Source of the DNA: Candidatus Thalassarchaeaceae archaeon
GTDB taxonomy: Archaea; Thermoplasmatota; Poseidoniia; Poseidoniales; Thalassarchaeaceae
Reading direction: 5' to 3'
DNA: 8,986 bases
Assembly: GCA_030747475.1 (NCBI GenBank)
Contig: JASLKO010000160.1
Span: forward strand, 1 to 8,986
The notes under the pieces were generated by a model, which was not told the DNA's origin, did no database searches, and saw nothing but the letters and a program-made list of their open reading frames with translations. Below are positions 1 through 6,300 of the stretch, piece after piece. Positions within the stretch are counted from its first letter, which is position 1; each line of letters starts with the position of its first letter. The translations under genes were made by a program, and so were the position numbers.

Positions 1-1074
1 GCTGCAGGTAAACTGGCCGACGTGGCCATTAATGGGACGATGGATGAAATTCACGTTGAGACCACTGTACCGTTGCTCGATGCTGGATATGATGTGCTGC
101 TCGAGAAGCCCATCGCCCCAAGTAAAGAACAGTTGGCGATCTTGGAAGATGCTGTTCAACGAACGGGTCGGAAAGTTGTCATCTGCCACGTCTTACGCTA
201 TGCTCCATTTTATGTGGCCATCAAAGAGAGGGTCGCCAATGGAGAAATTGGTGACATTATGCACATCCATACAACTGAAAATGTGTCCTATCACCACATG
301 GCTGTTGCTTTCATCCGAGGCAAGTGGAACCGTGAAGAAATCAATCCGATGCTGTTGGCAAAATGTTGCCATGATTTGGATCTCATTTGTTGGATGAAAT
401 CTGGAATACAACCGAAGAAGGTGGCTTCATTTGGCGGCCGCCATTTTTTCACTTCCGATAATGCTCCGGAAGGAGCATCGTCTCACTGTATTGATTGTGA
501 AATAGAAAGAGGGTGTGATTACTCTGCCCTACGCCACCATGTGGACAATGGATGGTGGCCATTCTATGCGCTCGCGGGAGATGTGAATTATGAATCTGGA
601 GTTGAGAATAGTGATGAAGAAAAACGAATCCATGTGGGCCAATCTGAATACGGTCGATGTGTATGGCATTGTGACAACAATGTCGTTGATCGACAATCAG
701 TAATTGTCGAATTTGAAGATGGGTGTGTGGCTACACATGACATGGTTACGAATTCTGCCAAAGGGGTGCGGCGAATCCAGATTACGGGAACAAAGGGCGA
801 AATCTATGGGGATATGATTGAGGGGTCAATTGTACTCTCTAAGCCTGGTGCTGTCACGGGTGAGGAAACAATTGTTGAGGACATTCACATCGATTTGTCT
901 GGAGATTTGCATGGCGGCGGGGATTTGCGCCTTGTTGCAGATTTCTTGAGTGTTGTACGTGGAGATGGGGGTTCGATTTCAACCACTTCTCTTTCTGACT
1001 CGATAAACAGTCATCTCATCGCCTACGCAGCCGATGTTGCAATGCGGGAAGAACGCGTTGTATCGATTGATTGA
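1..1074 (+). CDS. Gfo/Idh/MocA-family NAD(P)-dependent oxidoreductase (5' truncated)
   Basis: The frame is open from base 1, so the start lies outside the window; GTG at 22 is only an internal valine. The 357 residues seen include the family's EKP motif (fragment residues 35-37), where the Lys contacts cofactor and substrate. A CCHDLDLICW stretch (HDLD at 124-127) fits the catalytic His/Asp region. The Rossmann GxGxxG and roughly 60 residues are missing upstream. A cysteine cluster, HCIDC with a further Cys six residues on (fragment residues 163, 166, 172) and then YSA, resembles a cysteine motif seen in many members of this superfamily. Such enzymes oxidise or reduce sugars, inositols or their derivatives in the cytoplasm; the substrate cannot be read here. 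It leads a plus-strand run, 25 bases before an SDR gene, which suggests a shared sugar-type metabolic role. Family assignment is firm; specificity is unknown. Confidence 0.88.
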   Translation, partial: AAGKLADVAINGTMDEIHVETTVPLLDAGYDVLLEKPIAPSKEQLAILEDAVQRTGRKVVICHVLRYAPFYVAIKERVANGEIGDIMHIHTTENVSYHHMAVAFIRGKWNREEINPMLLAKCCHDLDLICWMKSGIQPKKVASFGGRHFFTSDNAPEGASSHCIDCEIERGCDYSALRHHVDNGWWPFYALAGDVNYESGVENSDEEKRIHVGQSEYGRCVWHCDNNVVDRQSVIVEFEDGCVATHDMVTNSAKGVRRIQITGTKGEIYGDMIEGSIVLSKPGAVTGEETIVEDIHIDLSGDLHGGGDLRLVADFLSVVRGDGGSISTTSLSDSINSHLIAYAADVAMREERVVSID

Positions 1075-1099
1075 TGTCAGATAGATTCGAGGTGCTGTT

Positions 1100-2113
1100 A
1101 TGTCGGACCGTGTGTTGGTAACCGGGGCTGCCGGGTTCATCGGCTCACATGTTGTTCGGGAATTGTTGGAACAAGGTCACACCGTACGTGGAACTGTTCG
1201 CAATCCTGCCAATGCTGAATTCTTGATGGATTTGCCCGGAGCAGATCGGTTGGAGATTGTGCAAATGGATTTGTTACAAAGTGATTCTGTGATTGAGGCG
1301 GTTCGGGGGTGCGTGGATGTTGTGCATTGTGCAGCGGCCCTGTATGTCGGTGTTGATGATGCGCAAACCCAGGTGGTCGATCCATCGGTTCAAGGGACGC
1401 AGAATCTGCTCGATGCCATCGATGCCGTTGGTGGGATTAAGAGAATGGTTCACACCTCATCGGTGGCCGCTGTTCGAAAAACCAATTTCAAGAGTGGTCG
1501 TGTTTTCAATTACGACGATTGGTGCGATGATGCTTCGGTGAATTCTAACGCCTACGGTTTTGCAAAAGCGGGGGCGGAGATGTTGGCCAGGGGGTGGGTC
1601 GCTTCGAAATCAGAAAGTGAAAAGCCACGATATGTGTCCATCAACCCGTGTGTGGTATTCGGTCCGGTAATGTCTGAACGACACTTGGAAGGTTCGATGA
1701 CCATTCTAGATCACTTGCTCAAGCGGAAGTATCCATTTCTAGTCAAAATGCATGTCAATATTGTCGATGTGCGGGATGTTGCTAAAGCACATGTGAAAGC
1801 GCTCTCTGATGGTCCCGATGGTGGGCGTTACATCGTTTACAATGACTCGTTGTGGATGCCGCAGATTGCCAAACTTTTGCGAAAGAAAATGCCTGAAAGA
1901 AAGTGGGCCAAGATCGTGTTGCCAAAATCATTGACTTATGTTCTGTCTGTATTCCACCCTCAGCTTTCATTCGCATGGGTGAAGAAAAACATTGGAACAA
2001 CTTGCAGCTATGATGTTCGCCCCGCAATGGATGACTTGGGAATGAATTGGTTGCCGGTTGAGGATTCTGTTGTCGATGGTGTCAAATCTGCTATTGAAGC
2101 GGGTTGGCGCTGA
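1100..2113 (+). CDS. Extended SDR, NAD-dependent epimerase/dehydratase or reductase
   Basis: A 337-residue extended short-chain dehydrogenase/reductase. The N-terminus has the dinucleotide-binding glycine motif TGAAGFIG (residues 8-15). Catalytic Ser candidates are in HTSSVAAV (about 120-121), and the YxxxK pair is Y152/K156 in AYGFAK. The acidic residue in MDLL (57) fits the usual adenine-contacting site. The shape is closest to the 3-beta-hydroxysteroid dehydrogenase / dihydroflavonol reductase-like branch, which reduces or oxidises a carbonyl/alcohol on a varied substrate; a sugar-nucleotide epimerase role is less favoured but possible. The ATG at 1100 is supported by an SD (GAGGTG, 1089-1094) five bases upstream. 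The gene lies 25 bases after the Gfo/Idh/MocA gene on the same strand, so the two probably share a transcript. The length is normal and no catalytic residue is missing. The exact substrate is unknown. Confidence 0.88.
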   Translation: MSDRVLVTGAAGFIGSHVVRELLEQGHTVRGTVRNPANAEFLMDLPGADRLEIVQMDLLQSDSVIEAVRGCVDVVHCAAALYVGVDDAQTQVVDPSVQGTQNLLDAIDAVGGIKRMVHTSSVAAVRKTNFKSGRVFNYDDWCDDASVNSNAYGFAKAGAEMLARGWVASKSESEKPRYVSINPCVVFGPVMSERHLEGSMTILDHLLKRKYPFLVKMHVNIVDVRDVAKAHVKALSDGPDGGRYIVYNDSLWMPQIAKLLRKKMPERKWAKIVLPKSLTYVLSVFHPQLSFAWVKKNIGTTCSYDVRPAMDDLGMNWLPVEDSVVDGVKSAIEAGWR

Positions 2114-2162
2114 ATTGTATTAGGCGAAGGATTGAGAGGTAGGTGCACAACCGGAAGGGTTG

Positions 2163-2966
2163 ATGGAACCCGCTGAAGTTTGGGGTGCGCGCTGGGATGC
2201 GTGTGACAATCCAATGGTTCGCAGGTATATGGAAGGGGTCTGTCGTAAGCAATCTCTGGTCATCCTCGCTGCTGATTTGAGAACGATGGCGGGTCTAAAC
2301 GACCTCATTGACAATGTGGGCCCTCACATTGCTGCGCTCAAGACCCATGTTGATCTGGTGGATGATTGGACTGCTGAAAGTTGGGGGTTGCTTTGTGAAA
2401 AAGCAAGCGCGCATGATTTACTTATCTTTGAAGATAGGAAATTTGCAGATATTGGGCCGATTTCTAGGGGTCAGATGGCGGGTGCGTATGATATTCGCAC
2501 ATGGGCGAATGTTGTCACAGCACACGGAATCTCTGGGCCAGATATTGTCGATGGATTGTGTGCCGGCTGGAATGATGTTGGGAATGAAGGTGGGGTGTTG
2601 TTGCTCGCCCAAATGTCAAGTCGCGGCAATCTTCTCGGATTAGAGGGTTATACAGACTCCATGGTCAGTGCTGGTATTGCCAATCCTGGTGTGTTCGGAT
2701 TCATCGGCAATGGAAGTCGGGCTGATGAGTTGACCGAATTGCGAACAAAGGTTGGTGATCGGAAATTAATCTGGACGCCTGGTGTGAACTTGGCCGTTGG
2801 TGATGGAGAAATGGGTCAAAGATACGGACATCCGAGGGATGCAATTCTAGCAGGTAGTGATGGAATTATCGTAGGGTCTGGAATATACAAATCTGAGACT
2901 CCTGGGGATGTAGCAGAGGCCTATGCCAAACTTTCATGGGACACTCTACTCGAAAGGAGTGGGTAG
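2163..2966 (+). CDS. pyrF: Orotidine-5'-phosphate decarboxylase, eukaryote (URA3-like) type
   Basis: Converts OMP to UMP, the last step of de novo pyrimidine synthesis, in the cytoplasm. The 267-residue protein has the eukaryote-type signature FEDRKFADIG (residues 89-98). Catalytic residues are K60 in ALKTHVDL and D91, K93 and D96, nearly the same numbering as yeast URA3 (K59, D91, K93, D96). AADLR (D38) fits the ribose-contacting Asp, TPGVNL (205-210) the phosphate-side loop, and GQRY (Q219, Y221) the lid contacts. Most archaeal enzymes instead carry a DLKxADIPNT-type motif. The late loop reads IIVGSGIY, so Ser239 stands where the phosphate-binding Arg normally sits (VGRG). ATG 2163 was chosen; TTG 2160 is immediately upstream and equally open. 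GGAAGGG (2153-2159) is the nearest SD but sits close to either start. There are 49 bases between the SDR stop and this start. Confidence 0.93.
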   Translation: MEPAEVWGARWDACDNPMVRRYMEGVCRKQSLVILAADLRTMAGLNDLIDNVGPHIAALKTHVDLVDDWTAESWGLLCEKASAHDLLIFEDRKFADIGPISRGQMAGAYDIRTWANVVTAHGISGPDIVDGLCAGWNDVGNEGGVLLLAQMSSRGNLLGLEGYTDSMVSAGIANPGVFGFIGNGSRADELTELRTKVGDRKLIWTPGVNLAVGDGEMGQRYGHPRDAILAGSDGIIVGSGIYKSETPGDVAEAYAKLSWDTLLERSG

Positions 2967-2967
2967 T

Positions 2968-3237
2968 ATGGCCTCTATTGTGGGTTGGATGTTTGTCATC
3001 TTGTTCACAGGATTAATTTGTGCCATCGGATGGTGGCAATGGAAATCATATGCGACACTTGATCGTAGAATTGATTCAATGGACCCCTCATTGCTGGACA
3101 GTGCTGGAACTCGGATTGAGAAGGTGCTTGATGCCCCGGCTGGAAGTGTAGTTGTCCCATATGTTGCGGCGACTATGGTCCCTATCCAACAGACGGTGAT
3201 ACAACCTGCACCGGTGCGAATGGTCAAAGAGCACTAA
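2968..3237 (+). CDS. Small single-pass membrane protein of unknown function
   Basis: An 89-residue protein that I do not recognise. Residues 4-22 form one hydrophobic segment rich in Val, Phe, Leu, Ile and Gly, followed by a WWQWK interface and a charged region (TLDRRIDSMD). The tail of about 60 residues ends in a Val/Pro/Gln-rich stretch and KEH. This suggests an N-terminal membrane anchor with a small soluble domain, whose orientation is uncertain. The ATG at 2968 is preferred over in-frame codons further upstream because GGAG (2956-2959) lies eight bases before it and pyrF ends one base before it (stop 2964-2966). It is therefore almost certainly co-transcribed and translationally coupled with pyrF. 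Its stop overlaps the stop of the convergent receiver-like gene by four bases. No catalytic motif is visible. Confidence 0.72.
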   Translation: MASIVGWMFVILFTGLICAIGWWQWKSYATLDRRIDSMDPSLLDSAGTRIEKVLDAPAGSVVVPYVAATMVPIQQTVIQPAPVRMVKEH

Positions 3238-3890
3238 ACGATTGGTCCCATGGTAAAATGATAGGCAATTGCGCCGATTGCACCAAGGATGATGATGGTC
3301 AATAATACCTTGAGTTTGCTACCTTTTTTCTTGGGTTTGCTCACTTCTGGTGCTGGTGCGGGCAATGGAGCTGGTGCGGGTAAAGGCATTGCTGCACTGA
3401 CTTCAACGACTTCCTCGTCGTCTCGCTTTGCTCGCATTTCATCGACATCTTCAGGATAGAGATTATCAAGATCTTCAAGCCCGGGAGCATCTGGAATATC
3501 GCCCATCACCATGTCCCAATTATCATCAATGATTGTCTTGGTTAGTGGCTTTTCCAACCAGGCCACTGCACCAGCAGAATGTGTTGCATCTGCAGCGAGT
3601 TCGCGCTGGTGGCGTGGAGCCATGAATGCAATGCGTGCTGATGGATCTGATTCCCTCATCTCCAACGCCGCTGTATGTCCATCCATGGTGGGGATGTCGA
3701 GTGCCAAGAGAACAAGGTCGGGTCTGAGTTGGACGTAGGTGTCTACGGCCAAATCGCCATCCTCGCAAATTTCAATTCTCCAGCCCTTTTGAGTGAACAC
3801 TTGACTGATTCGCATGGTCCCCATTGGGTTGTTATCGACAATGAGCACGAGTTGTGCATCGGGGTCATCGATTTGGCTCACACGTACCAT
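3234..3890 (-). CDS. Tail-anchored pseudo-receiver (response-regulator-like) protein
   Basis: A 218-residue protein. Residues 14-125 look like a CheY-like receiver: VLIVDNN at the first acidic site (D19 kept, the next acidic residue is Asn), PDLVLLALDIPTMDG in the middle, and LEKPLT with the conserved Lys (K114). The phosphoacceptor position, four residues before the conserved Pro67, is Ala63, and the switch Thr/Ser position is Ala91. Aspartyl phosphorylation is therefore unlikely, although Asp65 lies nearby. An acidic linker follows (130-165), then a Pro/Ala repeat (169-181), a KPKKKGSK patch, and a hydrophobic helix (about 193-212) with only a short tail. This predicts C-terminal membrane anchoring with the receiver in the cytoplasm. 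There is no DNA-binding output domain. ATG 3890 is preferred over GTG 3899 because GGAGG (3901-3905) lies ten bases before the ATG but almost touches the GTG. The gene is 51 bases downstream of the DUF1844 gene. Confidence 0.82.
   Translation of the reverse strand: MVRVSQIDDPDAQLVLIVDNNPMGTMRISQVFTQKGWRIEICEDGDLAVDTYVQLRPDLVLLALDIPTMDGHTAALEMRESDPSARIAFMAPRHQRELAADATHSAGAVAWLEKPLTKTIIDDNWDMVMGDIPDAPGLEDLDNLYPEDVDEMRAKRDDEEVVEVSAAMPLPAPAPLPAPAPEVSKPKKKGSKLKVLLTIIILGAIGAIAYHFTMGPIV
3352..3380 (-). repeat. Direct repeat encoding the Pro/Ala linker
   Basis: An identical 11-base unit, GCTGGTGCGGG on the plus strand, occurs at 3352-3362 and 3370-3380 with an 18-base period. It encodes two copies of a PLPAPA-type hexapeptide in the linker between the receiver domain and the membrane helix of the pseudo-receiver. 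The copy number could vary between strains. Confidence 0.6.
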
Positions 3891-3900
3891 GTCACTCACC

Positions 3901-3905
3901 CCTCC
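3901..3905 (-). promoter_or_regulatory. SD that decides the pseudo-receiver start
   Basis: GGAGG on the minus strand lies ten bases before ATG 3890 but leaves only one base before GTG 3899. It therefore supports the shorter protein. Confidence 0.6.
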
Positions 3906-3941
3906 GACACCCTATGTCATCATCAATGGCACGGGTCGCAA

Positions 3942-4313
3942 TTATTCCTCCTCATCGTTGATGAGTGTGTCTGATTTTGCGGATTCAGGAGAAGTGAATG
4001 TTTCCTTCAATTCTTCTTGCCGTTTCATTTCCGCCTCAATTTCTTTCTGTCGTTCAGGTGCACGAACGAAATTCATCTTAAGTTCAGAAATAATTCCTCT
4101 AAGAAGTGTCTCTTCGATTTCAGCAAGGTTCCCTTTTGTTCTCTTTTCCATGGTATCCAATAGATCGATTGCTGCTTTTGCCTCTCCAAGATTGAAATGT
4201 ATCATACCCTCCTCATCAGGTATCATCCCAAGATGTAGCATCGCACTGCGTTGTAGCATGTGAATCAGTGAGAAAAAACGCTGGCTTTCTTCGTTTTGGA
4301 GTATGTCTTCCAT
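3942..4313 (-). CDS. DUF1844 family protein
   Basis: A 123-residue protein whose residues 13-83 match the DUF1844 pattern: FFSLIHMLQRSAMLHLGMIP, then an AKAAIDLLDTMEKRTKGNL core (IDLLxxxxxxTKGNL), a short EE turn, and a helix ending in LKMNFV. The last 40 residues are highly charged, mostly Glu and Lys, consistent with a helical tail followed by a disordered acidic end (NDEEE). The family has no established function that I know of, and it is best known from bacteria. ATG 4313 was chosen over TTG 4316. The SD GAGGGG (4319-4324) partly overlaps the ftsY stop, leaving nine bases between the two coding regions, so translation is probably coupled to ftsY. The next gene on this strand is the tail-anchored pseudo-receiver. 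Family assignment is from memory of the motif. Confidence 0.8.
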   Translation of the reverse strand: MEDILQNEESQRFFSLIHMLQRSAMLHLGMIPDEEGMIHFNLGEAKAAIDLLDTMEKRTKGNLAEIEETLLRGIISELKMNFVRAPERQKEIEAEMKRQEELKETFTSPESAKSDTLINDEEE

Positions 4314-4318
4314 CAAAT

Positions 4319-4324
4319 CCCCTC
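4319..4324 (-). promoter_or_regulatory. SD of the DUF1844 gene overlapping the ftsY stop
   Basis: GAGGGG on the minus strand shares two bases with the ftsY stop codon (4323-4325) and precedes ATG 4313 by five bases. A ribosome finishing ftsY would uncover it, which fits translational coupling. Confidence 0.6.
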
Positions 4325-5699
4325 ACTCAAACATCATCTGGAGTAACCAATCTGGATCAAACTGTTTCAAATCCCCATATTCTTGGCCGACGCCCGCCAA
4401 AACAATCGGTCGACCGGTGGCATGAGCAATCGAAAGTGCGGCACCGCCTTTGGCATCTGTATCCAATTTGCAAAGAACCGCGCCATCGAATTTGAGCATG
4501 CGTTGGAATTCAATCGCCTGCTCAACTGCATCGTTGCCGGCAAGCGCGTCGCCAACAAATAACACCAGGTGGGGTTGGGCAACCCGGTGGACCTTTTGTA
4601 ATTCATTCATGAGGTTGATTTTGTTCGTCATTCGACCTGCTGTATCCACGATCACAACATCTGCGCCTCGTGCTTTTGCACTCTCGACCGCGTCTCTTGC
4701 AATCGCAGCAGAATCTCCACCTCTTTCGCTAGATACGCAACGAACTCCGATTCGTTCTGCATGAGTTTCTAATTGGTCGATTGCGCCTGCACGGAAGGTG
4801 TCGGCTGCGGCGAGAACAACCGATCGTCCTTCCCCCTTCAATCGATGGGCAATTTTGGCCGTGGTGGTTGTTTTACCCGTGCCATTGACGCCCACCATCA
4901 TGATGATCACTGGGGTGTCGCCAGCCTCAATCATCCCATCGACTGTTGAATTAAAATCCCAATATCCTGCCGCCAATAGGCTGCGAAGTGCACGTTTGAG
5001 ACTGGCCTCTATGACTTTGGTGAGGTCAGCACCTTTGCGTAAACGGCTGCCGATTAACTCATTGCGAAGAGCGGTCAATACAGTTTCTAGAGCACGGCTG
5101 CCCATATCTGCTTCCAGTAAAACAAGTTCGAGTTCTTCGAGTAATTCATCGAATACGGGTCCTTCTTTGATGATGCGGCCCCCCTTGTCGACGACGCCCC
5201 CGCCCAAGTCGATTTCAAATTCAACACCCTTCTCTGTTTCAACGGTTTTCTGACCGGAAGACATTCTTGGTGCTTGTTCAACTTCGACCAGTTTTCGGCC
5301 AGTGGTCGAACGCATGACGTGGAGGTCAACGCGTGAACCATCTGGTCTTGTGACCTGATCAACGTCGTAACCTTTCTTTGCGAGTTTGCGCTTTTCCTTC
5401 TGCTTGCGTTTCTTTTCACGCTCGAGAAGTTTTCTTTCCTTCTTGGATAGTGATGTTGCTGGCATGGGTGCAGGTTCGTCGTCCCAATCGTCCCAATCGT
5501 CATCCGATTCTAGTTCTGGTTGCTCTTCGGGTGCTTCGATCTCTTCGATGGTGTCCCATTCCTCATCGACCTGAATGGGTTCTTCTACAGGGGCTGAACT
5601 TTCCATTTCCTCACTGCTTTCTTCAGCTGTGAGGGCGTCCAAATCGGTGTCGTCAGCGACTTCTTGAACGCGTTTTCGGAAGCGATCAAAGAATCCCAT
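4323..5699 (-). CDS. ftsY: Signal recognition particle receptor FtsY
   Basis: The SRP receptor GTPase, which docks ribosome-SRP complexes at the membrane for co-translational insertion and export. The 458 residues divide as follows. An amphipathic start MGFFDRFRKRV probably touches the membrane. An acidic region (about 16-76) includes a WDDWDD repeat, and a strongly basic helix follows (86-109). A linker leads to the NG domain from about 180. G motifs are clear: P-loop GVNGTGKTT (270-278), DTFRAGAIDQL (300-310), DTAGRM (352-357), CKLDTDAKGG (410-419; Cys where Thr is usual before KLD) and GVGQEYGDLKQFDP near the end. The DTDAKGG form is close to that of archaeal SRP GTPases. Many archaeal FtsY proteins are nearer 300-370 residues, so the charged N-terminal region is long. 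The start at 5699 has an AGGTGG SD (5702-5707), eight bases after the prefoldin stop. Confidence 0.97.
   Translation of the reverse strand: MGFFDRFRKRVQEVADDTDLDALTAEESSEEMESSAPVEEPIQVDEEWDTIEEIEAPEEQPELESDDDWDDWDDEPAPMPATSLSKKERKLLEREKKRKQKEKRKLAKKGYDVDQVTRPDGSRVDLHVMRSTTGRKLVEVEQAPRMSSGQKTVETEKGVEFEIDLGGGVVDKGGRIIKEGPVFDELLEELELVLLEADMGSRALETVLTALRNELIGSRLRKGADLTKVIEASLKRALRSLLAAGYWDFNSTVDGMIEAGDTPVIIMMVGVNGTGKTTTTAKIAHRLKGEGRSVVLAAADTFRAGAIDQLETHAERIGVRCVSSERGGDSAAIARDAVESAKARGADVVIVDTAGRMTNKINLMNELQKVHRVAQPHLVLFVGDALAGNDAVEQAIEFQRMLKFDGAVLCKLDTDAKGGAALSIAHATGRPIVLAGVGQEYGDLKQFDPDWLLQMMFE
5482..5499 (-). repeat. Tandem 9-base repeat in the ftsY acidic region
   Basis: TCCCAATCG on the plus strand is repeated head to tail (5482-5490, 5491-5499) and encodes the doubled Trp-Asp-Asp of the FtsY acidic N-terminal region. 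It stays in frame and looks like a simple local duplication. Confidence 0.55.
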
Positions 5700-5707
5700 G
5701 TCACCAC

Positions 5708-6202
5708 CTAATCATCCAATGTGAGTTCTGTGCCATGCTTGCGCCTCCGGCGAGCGGGTTTGCTAGGGGCGGCGGGTTCGTCTGGATTTTCTTCCGCTTG
5801 CGCCTGGATATTCTTTGCGGCTTCTGTGAATGTTGAGGCAAGCTCCGTGACCACTTTCTCGGTGTCTGCGAATTCATTTTGAAGAGTTGTCAGTACTTCG
5901 TCGACTTCGCTTAGCCGGGATTCAAGAATTTCAATAGCTTCTTTTCGGGGTTTTTCTGCTTGTACACCCGATCCGATGTCAATCACAACTGTATCTCCAT
6001 TGGGTGAAGCGGGTAGCTGGACGCCTGCCCCTAGAGGAATCATTGTCGATTGGTTGGTTGCGAGAACTTTGAGGGATGCGACGACACCAAGCTGTTCCAA
6101 TCTAATTTCGGTGAGCTTGGTAACCTGCTCTTCGATACGTGCCATCTTCTGGCGATTCATCTCGACAAGTTGTGCAATTCGCTGTAATTCTTGCTGGTCC
6201 AT
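5708..6202 (-). CDS. pfdA: Prefoldin alpha subunit
   Basis: A subunit of the hexameric prefoldin chaperone (two alpha, four beta), which holds unfolded proteins in the cytoplasm and hands them to the thermosome. The 164-residue protein has an N-terminal coiled-coil helix (about 1-50). The beta-hairpin centre contains the family motifs MIPLGAGVQLPA and VVIDIGSGVQAEK, followed by a second coiled-coil helix (about 85-135). A Pro/Ala-rich tail with an RRRRK cluster makes it slightly longer than the usual 140-150 residues. ATG 6202 is preferred to a start 14 codons upstream because a GGAGGG SD (6209-6214) lies six bases before it and the family begins at this point. That SD sits inside a strong hairpin. 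ftsY follows eight bases downstream, so the two form an operon, matching an arrangement common in Euryarchaeota. Confidence 0.92.
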   Translation of the reverse strand: MDQQELQRIAQLVEMNRQKMARIEEQVTKLTEIRLEQLGVVASLKVLATNQSTMIPLGAGVQLPASPNGDTVVIDIGSGVQAEKPRKEAIEILESRLSEVDEVLTTLQNEFADTEKVVTELASTFTEAAKNIQAQAEENPDEPAAPSKPARRRRKHGTELTLDD

Positions 6203-6203
6203 C

Positions 6204-6222
6204 ACCGGCCCTCCGGGCCGGT
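6204..6222 (-). promoter_or_regulatory. Hairpin containing the prefoldin SD
   Basis: A perfect 8-base inverted repeat, ACCGGCCC (6204-6211) and GGGCCGGT (6215-6222), with a three-base loop. In the minus-strand RNA the stem ends one base before the pfdA start codon, and the SD GGAGGG (6214-6209) occupies the loop and the first bases of the 3' arm. Such a GC-rich structure would be expected to limit ribosome access unless unfolded. There is no T tract, so a terminator is not favoured. A role as a double-stranded operator in the divergent pfdA/nucleotidyltransferase region is the alternative. Confidence 0.6.
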
Positions 6223-6300
6223 CGACCCGCTCGTGTATCATCAAGCCGTCGATGGGGTTCTCGCGCCATCCTGAAGGACCTGATGTGTCAGCGCAAGGGT

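Noticed and set aside
2163..2966. pyrF as eukaryotic contamination or a selectable marker
   Set aside because: The gene is in an operon-like setting with an SD-led gene one base downstream, differs from yeast URA3 through most of its length, and shares base composition with its neighbours by eye.
3891..3899. GTG 3899 as the pseudo-receiver start
   Set aside because: The SD would touch the start codon; ATG 3890 has workable spacing.
3814..4263. 149-residue plus-strand open frame opposite the DUF1844 and pseudo-receiver genes
   Set aside because: It spans two well-supported minus-strand genes, is Ser-rich and has no motif.
4798..5253. 151-residue plus-strand open frame opposite ftsY
   Set aside because: The Ser/Arg/Thr-rich translation is typical of an antisense shadow of a well-supported gene.
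6204..6222. Hairpin as an intrinsic terminator
   Set aside because: No T tract on either strand after the stem, and no gene ends there.
6139..6300. Upstream extension of the nucleotidyltransferase frame
   Set aside because: It overlaps the start of pfdA on the other strand and adds 54 residues before the family N-terminal glycine loop; ATG 6301 (or 6283) fits better.
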